From Streptomyces sp. AC512_CC834 (lineage in GTDB: Bacteria; Actinomycetota; Actinomycetes; Streptomycetales; Streptomycetaceae), in NCBI RefSeq assembly GCF_019049325.1, contig NZ_JAGMUO010000040.1, positions 1 to 64,000 on the forward strand: DNA of 64,000 nt, written 5' to 3'. The notes below the pieces were generated by a model, which saw nothing but the letters and a program-made list of their open reading frames with translations, had not been told where the DNA came from and made no database searches. Position 1 is the stretch's first letter; each line of letters begins with the position of its first letter. Both the position numbers and the translations under genes were made by a program. Shown here piece after piece: positions 50,653-60,308 of this stretch.

Positions 50653-51021
50653 ATGGCGGAGCCCACGCCGGGTCGGAACGAACCGCGGCTACGCCCCGCG
50701 CCCCTGCTCTTCGAGCCGGCGGAGGCGGCCGCCGATCCGGAACACTTCTTCGACCTCGAGTCGATCGACGACCCCCGGGCGCTGCTGGAGCGGGCCACCG
50801 AACTGACGCAGGCGTTCCGCGCGGCGGCGGACCGGGCGGTGGAGTTCCAGGCGATGGCGGCGGCGCAGCTCGCCGACCCGCGCCGGTTCGACCGGCTGAC
50901 GACCGCCGAAATCGCCGAACGGGCCGAGTGGACCGAGGACTACGCCAAGAAGATGGTGGAGTTCGGGTGGGACCTGATGCGCGGCACCGAGGCCACCCGC
51001 GGCCACGCCGACCCGATCTGA
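50653..51021 (+). CDS. Hypothetical helical protein
   Basis: 122 residues, acidic start then two or three helices (ALLERATELTQAFRAAADRAVEFQAMAAAQLADPRRF, TTAEIAERAEWTEDYAKKMVEFGWDLM). GGAGGAG is 5 bases upstream of the ATG, and codon use is normal, so it is probably expressed. I do not recognise a family. The helix with AEIAERAEWTEDYAKKMVEFG looks like part of a DNA- or protein-binding bundle, without proof. It precedes the minisatellite at 51022. Confidence 0.7.
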   Translation: MAEPTPGRNEPRLRPAPLLFEPAEAAADPEHFFDLESIDDPRALLERATELTQAFRAAADRAVEFQAMAAAQLADPRRFDRLTTAEIAERAEWTEDYAKKMVEFGWDLMRGTEATRGHADPI

Positions 51022-51500
51022 CCGGGCGGCCCGGCCTGGCGGTGCGGCTTGGCGGTCCGGCTTGGCGGTCCGGCCCGCTGGCTCGGCTTGGTGGTTCGGC
51101 TTGATGGTCCGAGCGGCGGTGCGGCCCGGTGGCCCGTCCCGGTGGTGCGGCTTGGCGGCCCGGCCTGGTGGCTCGGCTTGGTGGTGCGGGCCCGGTGGTC
51201 CGGTTTGGTGGCTCGGCTTGGTGGTGCGGGCCTGCGGTGCGTGCCGGTGGTGCGGCCTGGTGGTCCGAGCGGCGGTCCGGCCCGGCGGTGGGGCCCGGTG
51301 GTCCGTCCCGGCGGTGCGTCCCGGTGGTCCCGCGTGGTGGTCCGGCCTGGTGGTCCGGCCTAGTGGTGCGGCCTGGTGGTCCGGCCCGGTGGTCGGTCCC
51401 GGCGGTGGGGCCTGGTGGTCCCGCATGGTGGTGGGGCCCGGCGGTCCATCCCGGCGGTGCGGGCCCGGTGGTCCGGTGCGTGCCGGGCGGGTGAGTGGGT
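51022..51500 (+). repeat. Degenerate GGTCCGGC-type minisatellite
   Basis: About 480 bp of interspersed, imperfect units built on GGTGGTCCGGCCTGGTGG and shorter variants such as GGTGGTGCGGC. Long open frames appear on both strands because the units are mostly free of stops, but none has a ribosome site or non-repetitive sequence. No gene is supported. Confidence 0.85.
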
Positions 51501-51610
51501 CGGGTGCATATGCCAGGCGGTTGGGCAAGATACTCCCTTCCCTGCCGCGCTGTCCCGGTTTCCGGCAACCCAGCGGAGTGGGTTCCTCACGCCCGGTAGA
51601 TCTATGCGGC

Positions 51611-52207
51611 ATGAGCAGCACACGCAACGCCACGGCCCGTGTCTCGGACGTCACCTCGGACGGCGCCGCCTGGCTGGCCTCGGCGGGCGCGTATCCGCGC
51701 AGCACCCTCGCCTTCTGGGAGGAGCGGCCCGAGGCTCCGGTCGTCCTGCCCTGCGGCTGTGCCTTCGACGTGGTGAGCGCTCCCGCGATCTTCGGGCGCC
51801 GGATGCTGGACCGGATGTGGGACGACGGCCCGGGTTCGGGCCCGGTGGCGGAGTTCCGGGGCCGGATGCTGCTGTTCGCCGCGCCGGGCACCGCCCAGCG
51901 GCTGCCGTCGCTGCTCGAGTGGGAGGAGTGGGGCGCCCGCGGCCGGGAGGGCGGCCGTACGGGCGCGGTGCCGCCACTGCTGTGCCACGGCGCCGGGGAT
52001 GCGGTGACGGTACCGGCCCCCGCGGGCACGCCCCCGCGTTCCGGGTCCCGCTGGCTGGTGGCTCCGGACACCCGTCAGCCGTGGCTGCCGGGCCCGGAAA
52101 TCCTGCTCTGGGCGGCCGTCCGGGCGGCCCGCTCCGCGGTGCGGATTTCGATTTTTCCTCCCGCCGACCAGGATGCTAAGGTCTACGACGTCAGCAGGCG
52201 CCGCTAG
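51611..52207 (+). CDS. Small bifunctional primase/polymerase-like protein
   Basis: 198 residues resembling the short proteins annotated as N-terminal DNA primase/polymerase (prim-pol) in Streptomyces: AWLASAGAYPRSTLAFWEERPEAPVVLPCGCAFDVV and LLFAAPGTAQRLPSLLEWEEWG fit. No polymerase catalytic acids can be assigned, so the enzymatic activity is doubtful. The stop codon TAG lies inside the 5' end of tRNA-Lys copy 3, overlapping it by 10 bp. ATG 51611 has only a weak ribosome site. Confidence 0.65.
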   Translation: MSSTRNATARVSDVTSDGAAWLASAGAYPRSTLAFWEERPEAPVVLPCGCAFDVVSAPAIFGRRMLDRMWDDGPGSGPVAEFRGRMLLFAAPGTAQRLPSLLEWEEWGARGREGGRTGAVPPLLCHGAGDAVTVPAPAGTPPRSGSRWLVAPDTRQPWLPGPEILLWAAVRAARSAVRISIFPPADQDAKVYDVSRRR

Positions 52208-52271
52208 CTCAGTTGGTTAGAGCAGCTGACTCTTAATCAGCGGGTCCGGGGTTCGAGTCCCTGGCGGCGCA
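52198..52271 (+). tRNA. tRNA-Lys(CTT), copy 3
   Basis: 74 nt, identical to the other two copies, here on the plus strand. Anticodon CTT, no CCA encoded. Its first 10 bases are the last codons of the preceding protein gene. Confidence 0.97.
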
Positions 52272-52276
52272 CGTTG

Positions 52277-52331
52277 ACGATGGCGAGGCATGTTCGCGGA
52301 AGACGCGAACGGGTCTCGCCATCGTTGTTTT
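52277..52331 (+). terminator. Terminator after tRNA-Lys copy 3
   Basis: Outer stem ACGATGGCGAG / CTCGCCATCGT (11 bp) with an inner stem GTTCGCG / CGCGAAC, followed by TGTTTTG. It also lies next to the end of the convergent M6 peptidase gene. Confidence 0.88.
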
Positions 52332-52338
52332 GCGCGGC

Positions 52339-53763
52339 TCACCCCGGAGTGATCTGTACGGTCCACGCCCCCGACTCGGTCCGTCCCTCGACCTCCACCC
52401 GTACACCGTCGCCCGGCACCGTGAAGCTCTCGCCGAGGGCCACCGGCGCGTCGGCGAGCGGTGGGTAGACCGAGTCGGCCCAGCAGGCCTCGGTGTCCGG
52501 GTGGGCGTCGACCACCTCGACCGGCCCGCCCCCCGACTCCGCCCCGCTGCGCACCCGGTACACCAGCACCCCCGCCCGGCAGGCGGAGACGTCGTTGCCG
52601 ACCGGCGTACGCACCTCGAAGGCGAGCACACTGTCCGCGCCCGTGCGCACCACGGCCAGCTTCGTACCCCGCCCGAGGCCGAACGCCGGCGCTCCGGCGG
52701 CGCCCGCCACCACCACCCCAGGACCCGCCCCCAGCGGCTCCAGCGTCAGCCGGGTCGGCCCGCTGCCCCGCACGCAGGCCACCTGCCGGGGCTTCAGCCA
52801 GCCCAGCTTCCACTTGTGCCAGCCGAACAGGTCGGGGGCGAGCCCGAACTGGCTGCCCATCAGGTCCCAGTCGCCGACGTGGGTGTCCCAGTCGCCCTTG
52901 CCGTCGACGGGCCGGTGGTACAGGTCGGGCAGGTCGAAGACGTGCCCCGTCTCGTGGGCCAGGACCAGCCGGTCCGGCGGATGGTTCTCGAAGACCGTGA
53001 CGATCCGGCGGATGTCGGTGCCGTCGGCCCGCATCGGGGTGTCCAGGTTGACGACCTTCGTGGCGTCGGAGTCCACGCCGGGTGCGTCCGGGTCCGCGAC
53101 GAAGTACACGACGTCGTACTGGGAGAAGTCGACGCGCCGGTCGGCGGCGTCCAGCGCGTCGCGCAGGTAGGCGGCCCGGTGCTCGGGGCTCCAGTCACGC
53201 CGTATGGCGTACGACGTCGACGGGCTCGGCATCGGGAGCCAGCTCCGCAGCGGATGCGGGCGGAGCGTGAACGCGCCGTAGGACGCGCGCCGGAAGAAAC
53301 GGGCGGTGGCCGGGAAGTGGTCGGCGGCGAGTTCGGCCGGTGACGTCAGCGGCTGGGAGTCGGGAAAGGACAGGAACACCATCACCGCGTCCAGGGAGCG
53401 GACGGGCCGCGGATAGGTGGCGTTCCAGGTGTCCAGGCCCTCGGAGTGATGCACCTCGGCACGCCGGAGGGCGCAGGGCTCCGGGGAGAACGGCTCGGCG
53501 ACCGAGGGGGCGGTGATCAGGGAGGTCGCGGCGAGCGCCGACATCGTGGTGCACACCGCCGCGGTGCTGCGCAGCCTGGGCCGGCCGCCCGTTCCCGCCC
53601 TCCCCGTCCTCCCTGCAGCCCCTGCCGTTCCCGCCCTCCCCGCCGTCCGGCGGCCCGCACCGAGCGCCTCGAGGGCCTCCCGGGGAAGTCGCCTCAGGGG
53701 GAGCTGGCGCGGCACATGGACCTCCGGGTGCGGTTGACGGGACACCGCACCCAGCTTGTGCAT
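52339..53763 (-). CDS. Secreted M6-family metallopeptidase
   Basis: 474 residues. After a long basic leader (about 65 residues with AGTAGAAGRTGRAGTGG-like repeats) comes a signal-like segment (STAAVCTTMSALAATSLITAPSVA), then the M6 domain with HETGHVFDLPDLY, zinc-binding HExxH and downstream DWDLMGSQFG (Met-turn). It resembles immune-inhibitor-A type secreted peptidases. ATG 53763 has no good ribosome site, so the true start may be further in. It is divergent from cdgA. Confidence 0.82.
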   Translation of the reverse strand: MHKLGAVSRQPHPEVHVPRQLPLRRLPREALEALGAGRRTAGRAGTAGAAGRTGRAGTGGRPRLRSTAAVCTTMSALAATSLITAPSVAEPFSPEPCALRRAEVHHSEGLDTWNATYPRPVRSLDAVMVFLSFPDSQPLTSPAELAADHFPATARFFRRASYGAFTLRPHPLRSWLPMPSPSTSYAIRRDWSPEHRAAYLRDALDAADRRVDFSQYDVVYFVADPDAPGVDSDATKVVNLDTPMRADGTDIRRIVTVFENHPPDRLVLAHETGHVFDLPDLYHRPVDGKGDWDTHVGDWDLMGSQFGLAPDLFGWHKWKLGWLKPRQVACVRGSGPTRLTLEPLGAGPGVVVAGAAGAPAFGLGRGTKLAVVRTGADSVLAFEVRTPVGNDVSACRAGVLVYRVRSGAESGGGPVEVVDAHPDTEACWADSVYPPLADAPVALGESFTVPGDGVRVEVEGRTESGAWTVQITPG

Positions 53764-53854
53764 GATTGTCGTATTACGCCCTGTTCGCCTGCACCGGATG
53801 GGTGAGCCGGCCGGGATTTCGCCGGAGTCCTCCCGGCCGACACCCCGGAGACAC

Positions 53855-53867
53855 TCACGGAACGTCA
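53855..53867. promoter_or_regulatory. BldD box upstream of cdgA
   Basis: TCACGGAACGTCA fits the BldD consensus TNAC-N5-GTNA exactly. It is 181 bp before the cdgA start and lies in the divergent promoter region. Confidence 0.65.
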
Positions 53868-54047
53868 CAACTGGTCGGAGGCGTGAAGAACCCTTCCCGA
53901 TGTGCGCAGAAACGATCTGCCAGAGGGCCCGCTCGGTCCAGAACACGGAACGGCGGCTGGAAGGGCCACGTGCCAGCCTCTATGATCGGCACACTTTCCT
54001 GCACGAACAGAGCACGAACAGAGATCGAGGCACTGCGGGAGCGAGCG

Positions 54048-56005
54048 GTGAACGGAACCTCCGAAGGGCCGGCGCCCGCGACAGACCTCGGCCGGTCGGC
54101 CATCACAGACAGTGACAACAGCCTGGCTCCTCGTACCGCGGCTACGAGACCCACGGCCTACAGATCGGTGTTCACCGCGGCCCCTCTCGCCATGGCCGTC
54201 GTGGACGCCGAGGGCCTGGTCGTCAGCGCCAACGACACCCTGGGCACCCTGCTCGGCACCGACCCGGCCGCCCTGGCCGGCTGCGTGGCGGCCGACCTCG
54301 TCGACCTCGCCTCCGACGCCGGTACCTGGCACGCGTACCGCGAGGTACTGCGGGGCCACCAGGCCCGGCTGCGCTGCACCCGGCGGCTGAAGCGGGCCGA
54401 CGGGCACTCGCTGTGGGCGCAGGTCACAGTCGAACCACTGGCCGACTCCGGGGACACGGACACGGACACGGACACCCCTGGCCTGCTGCTGTCCGTCGCC
54501 GACGTCAGCGCCCGGCGCGAACTCCAGGCCCGGCTGCGCCACCTCCAGATGCACGACCCGGTGACCCGGCTGCCCAACCGGGCCCTGTTCTTCGAACGGC
54601 TGACGGCCGCGCTGGAGGCGGAGTCCCACGAGCACGGCGGCACCGGCCGGATCGGCGTGTGCTACCTGGACCTGGACGGCTTCAAGGCCGTCAACGACAC
54701 CCACGGCCACCGCGTCGGCGACCGGCTGCTGGCCGCCGTCGCCGAACGGCTGACCCGGTGCGCCGAGGAGGCCGGCCACGCACGCTCGGGCGCCCCGCTG
54801 GTGGCCCGGCTCGGCGGCGACGAGTTCGCCCTCCTCGTGGAGGACTCCACCGGCCCCGACCAGCTCGCCGACCTGGCCGGGGCGGTCCTGACGGCCCTCC
54901 AGCCCCCCTTCGAGCTGTCCGACCGCCGCCTCTCGGTCACCGCGTCGGTCGGCGTCGTCGAACGCCACACCGCCGGCACCACCCCCACCGCCCTGATGCA
55001 GGCCGCCGACACGACCCTGTACTGGGCCAAGGCCGACGGCCGCGCCCGCTGGACGCTCTTCGACCCCGAGCGCAACGCCAACCGCATGACCCGCCAGGCG
55101 CTGGCCGCCACGCTCCGTCCCGCCATCGAGCGCGGCGAGTTCGCCCTGGAGTACCAGCCGCTGGTCGGCATGGAGGACGGCCGGGTGCGGGGCGTCGAGG
55201 CGCTCATCCGCTGGAATCATCCTCAGTTCGGCGTACTTGCGCCGAATCGGTTCATCGCACTGGCGGAGGAGGATGGCTCGATCGTTCCCCTCGGCCGCTG
55301 GATCCTGCGCACCGCCTGCCACCAGGCCCGCCGCTGGCAGCTCGCCCACCCGGACGACCCGCCGATCTTCGTCAGCGTCAACGTGGCGGTCCGCCAGGTC
55401 TGGGACTCCGACCTGGTCGCGGACGTGGCCCACACCCTGGAGGAGACGGGCCTCGCGCCCCACCTGCTGCAACTGGAGCTGACGGAGTCGGCGGTGATGG
55501 GCTCGGCCGGCCGCCCGCTCCAGGTCCTCAAGGCGCTCAGCGACATGGGCGTTCACATCGCCATCGACGACTTCGGCACCGGCTATTCGAACCTGGCCTA
55601 CCTCAGCCGGCTCCCGGTCTCGGTCCTGAAGCTGGACGGCGCGTTCGTACGGGGCTTCCAGTACGACGCGGTCCCGGACGCCGCCCCGGAGGGCGAGGCC
55701 GTGGAACGTACGGCCGTCGGACATGGGGCAGTGGGGCGCGCGGCAGCAGGACATGGGCCCGTCGGACATGCGGCCGTGGAGGGCGCCGCCAACCCGGCCG
55801 ACGAGGTCATCGTCGAGGCGATGGTGCAGCTCGCCCACCGGCTCGGCCTGACCGTCACCGCCGAGTGCGTGGAGACCTCGGACCAGGCGACCCGCCTGCG
55901 CCGCATCGGCTGCGACACCGGTCAGGGCTGGCTGTACTCCCGACCGGTGGCGCCGGACCGCATCTCCGCGCTGCTGGGCTCCGCCGGGCCCGGTACGGCC
56001 GGGGT

Positions 56006-56030
<25 letters not shown>
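54048..56030 (+). CDS. cdgA: PAS-GGDEF-EAL cyclic di-GMP enzyme CdgA
   Basis: 660 residues. A PAS domain (about 38-150) is followed by a GGDEF domain (GGDEF at 256-260) and an EAL domain (EAL at 384-386, later DDFGTGYSNL). An RxxD inhibitory site is not visible before GGDEF. It should make and possibly also break c-di-GMP. The layout and position match CdgA of S. coelicolor, a BldD target controlling development. GTG 54048 has CGGGAG 6 bases upstream, whereas earlier starts lack ribosome sites. A Gly/His/Val-rich insert (about residues 545-580) interrupts the EAL region. Confidence 0.92.
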
Positions 56031-57106
<1,076 letters not shown>

Positions 57107-57422
57107 GGTGGGGTGCCTCCTGTGGGTGTGACGTCTGGGTGTGACGTTGCGCGGATCGCTGCGCCACGTAACAGGAGGGAGCCTCCGGTTATTCCCCGGC
57201 GAGGCCACCTTGGTGATCACGCGCGCTACGAGCCATGAGGGAGTCGAACTGGTGCAGCAGCCCGTCGGCATCGGGGGGCGGCCGGTGTCTGGACAGTCTG
57301 TCCCGGCAAAAGCGCCACTTCGGCGGCGTGTCGCCGGGACAGACCGTCCAATCATGAGCCCGGCGTCCGTTGGTTGCGGCGGAGGGCGACGGGTACTACC
57401 GGGAGCTTGCGGGCGGCCGGTA
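57107..57422. other. Intergenic region with long inverted repeat
   Basis: 316 bp without a supported gene. Most of it is the spacer between the oxidoreductase start and the end of the DUF3291 gene; the notable element is the inverted repeat at 57291-57349. Confidence 0.5.
57291..57349. repeat. 17-bp inverted repeat hairpin
   Basis: GGACAGTCTGTCCCGGC at 57291-57307 pairs with 57333-57349 with one mismatch. The left arm itself contains the palindrome GACAG-T-CTGTC. The 25-nt loop has a small inner stem. Confidence 0.75.
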
Positions 57423-57977
57423 TCACGTCCGGGCGGCGGTCGGCCCGATGCTTTTGATCCTGGTCGGAGTTCCGTCCGGGGCGAACGAGCGGTGGAAGGT
57501 GAAGGCGTGCGGCGCGGAGCCGTGGTCGCGGAGGTGCTCCAGGCTGGAAACCCCGTCCTGCCAGGTGGGTATCACGCCGTCGGAGACCCACCAGAACACG
57601 TAATTCGGGTGTCCTGTCCTCTCGAACCAGTCGTAACGCCTGTTCAGCGCCTCGCGGTGCATCCCGGTGTAGACGGCGTCGAAGGCGGGACGGAGGCCGG
57701 TCCAGAGCGAGAGGCTCGTGGCGAGGGCGGTGGTTTCCACGGTACGGCCCTTGCCGTACCAGGTCGGTACGGCGAACTCTCCCCATGCACCCCAGTCCGC
57801 CTCGAAGAACATGCCCCGGTCACCGTCTGCCGCTTCGGCACGCGCGAGGTAACCGGGGTGCTGACCGATCTTCCGGTAGACGGCCTCACCAACGTCGTAG
57901 AACTCGCGCGTGAGAGGTGCGGGATCGGCGAGAGGGGACTTCAGGACGCCGAAGGTGTACAGCGCAAGATGGGACAT
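57423..57977 (-). CDS. DUF3291 family protein
   Basis: 184 residues. LALYTFGVLKSPLADPAPLTREF, AWGEFAVPTWY and VFWWVSDGVIPTW match DUF3291, which has a dimeric alpha-beta barrel fold of monooxygenase type. No active-site residues are known. The start ATG at 57977 lacks a strong ribosome site (AGGAGAGACGC upstream fits). It is isolated between two gene-poor stretches. Confidence 0.82.
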   Translation of the reverse strand: MSHLALYTFGVLKSPLADPAPLTREFYDVGEAVYRKIGQHPGYLARAEAADGDRGMFFEADWGAWGEFAVPTWYGKGRTVETTALATSLSLWTGLRPAFDAVYTGMHREALNRRYDWFERTGHPNYVFWWVSDGVIPTWQDGVSSLEHLRDHGSAPHAFTFHRSFAPDGTPTRIKSIGPTAART

Positions 57978-58392
57978 GCGTCTCTCCTTGGTCGGGGGTA
58001 CCTGGTGTGGACCGGTCGGGCTTACGCATGGGGCGAGGCTCCGTGGGGCGTGACCAACTCGTCCCGTCGCGGGGGCTCAGCCTGAGAGAACTCCTGTGCG
58101 ACCGTGGGCGATCGCCGAAGACCCGGTGAAGGTAGCTGCCTCTGCGAGCCCTGTCGAAGTTGCGTTATCTCTGCCCAAGTGGCCTCTTGCACCGGTCACT
58201 GCGGGGTACCGGTGATCCACTTCGGCCGATCGGCGGTTGAAGACGCACAGGCGGTGCTGCACGTCGCGCCCGGTTCGCCTCGGCGGGCCTGCTCGGACTC
58301 AAAGCCCGTCAACGCTGAGGCCGTCCCGCCTCGCTCACACCGCTGCGCGTCAATGCGTTAACGACGCCCGAAGGGTTTACGGCGCCTACTAC
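57978..58392. other. Gene-free stretch
   Basis: 415 bp. Short open frames on both strands lack ribosome sites and family likeness. Nothing else is seen. It separates DUF3291 from the WhiJ-like set. Confidence 0.45.
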
Positions 58393-58587
58393 TCAGTCCC
58401 CGGGTGAGTTCCGGAGGGCGGCGAGGAAGGCGGTGAAGGCGGGGGTGGGGAAGGTGAGCGCGGCTTGGATGGGGGCTTTGGAGTCGCGGACGGCTGTGTG
58501 GGGGTGGTCGAGGGCGACCTCGACACAGTCGTTGCCTTCACCGCCGCCTGAGTAGGACGACTTCTGCCAGTCGTCGGCAGTGGTCAT
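58393..58587 (-). CDS. DUF397 protein, second copy
   Basis: 64 residues: WQKSSYSGGGEGNDCVEVA ... AVRDSK, the full DUF397 pattern. Such small proteins accompany XRE-DUF5753 regulators and often act with them in development or as toxin-like partners. ATG 58587 overlaps the stop of the preceding DUF397 gene (ATGA), so translation is coupled. Confidence 0.9.
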   Translation of the reverse strand: MTTADDWQKSSYSGGGEGNDCVEVALDHPHTAVRDSKAPIQAALTFPTPAFTAFLAALRNSPGD

Positions 58588-58796
58588 CCGTTGGCCTTGG
58601 CGTCGGCTTTCAGCGCGCCGAGGAAGGCATTGAACGCCGGGGTGGGGAAGGTGAGCACGGCTCGGGTGGGGGCTTTGGAGTCGCGGACGGCTGTGTGGCC
58701 ACCGTCGCGGGCGACTTCTACGCATGCGTTGCCGTCGCCGCTGCCGGAGTAGGAGGACTTCCGCCAGTTGTCGGGGGTGGTCACCGAGGGCCTCAC
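58584..58796 (-). CDS. DUF397 protein, first copy
   Basis: 70 residues with the same motif pattern (WRKSSYSGSGDGNACVEVA, AVRDSK). GTG start overlaps the stop of the XRE gene (GTGA). The tandem copies are about 75 percent alike in their core, pointing to a recent duplication. Confidence 0.9.
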   Translation of the reverse strand: MRPSVTTPDNWRKSSYSGSGDGNACVEVARDGGHTAVRDSKAPTRAVLTFPTPAFNAFLGALKADAKANG

Positions 58797-59644
58797 AGTT
58801 CCTTTGCCAGCCTGTGGATGAAGTCGCGGGAACGCTCGGGGGCGAGCGATACCGCCTCCACTCTACGGAAAAGTGTTCGAAAGACGCTCAACTGCGGCTC
58901 CGAATCGATGAAGAGCGTGCCGTGAGGGCCGTCGCGCACCACGGTGTCCAGTCGAGGAACGGCGCCCCCGGCGTAGACCATCGCGGCTGTGACGTCGGCG
59001 AACTCCTCCAGCTCGAAGGGGATGACGCGCACCGTCACGTGTTCTGCTTCGGAGAACTCCAGGATGTGCGCGAGCTGTGCGCGCGAGGTGGCGCGGCCAC
59101 CGACTCGGATGCGCAACGCCGCTTCGTGGACGAGTGCTTCGTACGGGATCGGCCGCTCGCCTTCGAGAATCCCGCGCCGCTGCATCCGATGACACACGCG
59201 CAAGTCCAGGTCGCCCTGCGGGAGTTCGGGTACTCGTCGGGAGAAGAGTGCTCTTGCGTAGCCGTCGATCTGTAGGAGTCCTGGGATGTGCAGGAAGTCC
59301 ACGTCCCAGCGGAACGTGGCGTGGTGCTCCAACTCGGACAGATCCAGAAACGACGTGGGCAGGTGCGTTCGGTACTCCTCCCACCAGCCGCGCGTCCTGT
59401 CTGTCGCCATTGCCGCCAACGCGTTGATCAAGTTCTCGTCTGTGCATGCGTAGTGGGCGGCGAGGCGGCGTAGCCGCTGCTCGCTCACGCCCGTTGTGCC
59501 GGATTCGATCTGGCTGATCTGCACGGAGTTGATGCTGAGGAGCGATGCCGCCTCGCGGGCGCTGAGGGCTGATGCCTCGCGCAGTCTGCGAAGTTCGACG
59601 GCCAAGCGCAATTGCCGTGCCGTTGCTTCGCGCTTGGTTCCCAT
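58793..59644 (-). CDS. XRE-DUF5753 regulator (WhiJ/Scr1-like)
   Basis: 283 residues. An XRE HTH (ALSAREAASLLSINSVQISQIESG, about 27-50) precedes the DUF5753 domain (PGLLQIDGYARALF, LVHEAALRIRVGG, IPFELEEFADVTAAMVYAGGA). With the two DUF397 genes and the divergent ATPase it forms the typical WhiJ-like set of Streptomyces. WhiJ-type regulators affect sporulation and secondary metabolism. No operator is obvious; it may bind between 59645 and 59864. Confidence 0.92.
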   Translation of the reverse strand: MGTKREATARQLRLAVELRRLREASALSAREAASLLSINSVQISQIESGTTGVSEQRLRRLAAHYACTDENLINALAAMATDRTRGWWEEYRTHLPTSFLDLSELEHHATFRWDVDFLHIPGLLQIDGYARALFSRRVPELPQGDLDLRVCHRMQRRGILEGERPIPYEALVHEAALRIRVGGRATSRAQLAHILEFSEAEHVTVRVIPFELEEFADVTAAMVYAGGAVPRLDTVVRDGPHGTLFIDSEPQLSVFRTLFRRVEAVSLAPERSRDFIHRLAKEL

Positions 59645-59864
59645 TCCCGTATCCCTCGCTCAACGCACCTGGTCTCGCTCCTCGTTCGGGTGTCAGGTTA
59701 CGCGACGGGCTTGCCTGCCGTTAATTCTAAGGTCTACCGTCGGTGTTGCAGGGAACACGCACTGCAACTCCGTGGCGTCGGAAGCGCACCGCTTTGCCCT
59801 GTCCTGGCGACGCGGCATTGACACCGGCCCGCACTCACCCACCCCATCCCCGAAGGGAACCGGC

Positions 59865-60299
59865 ATGCCTGAAAACGATCCGTGGGAGTACTCCCTGTAT
59901 GTCCCGAACGACCCCAGAGCCGTCACCATCTGTCGCCGGACGCTGCGTCTGATCCTGACGATGCACGGTCTGATCCGGATGGTCGACCTGGCCGAACTGC
60001 TGGCCACGGAGTTGGTGTCCAATGCCGTACGGCATACGAAAGGGCCCGCCGCGTTGCGGGTGCGTTGGTCCGGGACGGGAGTTCTTCGGCTCGGTGCCTG
60101 GGATGCGGACCCCTCGCCGCCAGAGCCTCCGCAGCCGTTCGAGCGGGCCGTGGACCGGGAGGACGGGCGAGGGCTGGCGTTGGTCCGGGCCTGTGCGGAT
60201 GTGTGGGGGTGGCAGCCCCTGTCCCGCGAGGGGAACAGGGGAAAATTTGTGTGGTGTGAGCTGGGTGCGGCCCCGGCTGCGGCGAGACGGACGGCGTGA
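59865..60299 (+). CDS. HATPase_c ATP-binding protein, RsbW-like
   Basis: 144 residues with the Bergerat fold: LAELLATELVSNAVRHTKGP (N-box) and GRGLALVRACADVWGW. It resembles anti-sigma kinase domains but lacks the partner sigma context. GAAGGGA precedes the ATG. Divergent from the XRE-DUF397 genes, it completes the WhiJ-like set, where such ATPases are usual companions. Confidence 0.9.
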   Translation: MPENDPWEYSLYVPNDPRAVTICRRTLRLILTMHGLIRMVDLAELLATELVSNAVRHTKGPAALRVRWSGTGVLRLGAWDADPSPPEPPQPFERAVDREDGRGLALVRACADVWGWQPLSREGNRGKFVWCELGAAPAAARRTA

Positions 60300-60308
60300 C
60301 GGGTCGGC

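Noticed and set aside
51022..51500. Open frames on both strands through the repeat block
   Set aside because: They consist only of the repeat, have no ribosome site and no sensible start.
52198..54048. Integrative element attached at tRNA-Lys copy 3
   Set aside because: No integrase, excisionase or duplicated attachment site is visible on either side, and the order matches the conserved core.
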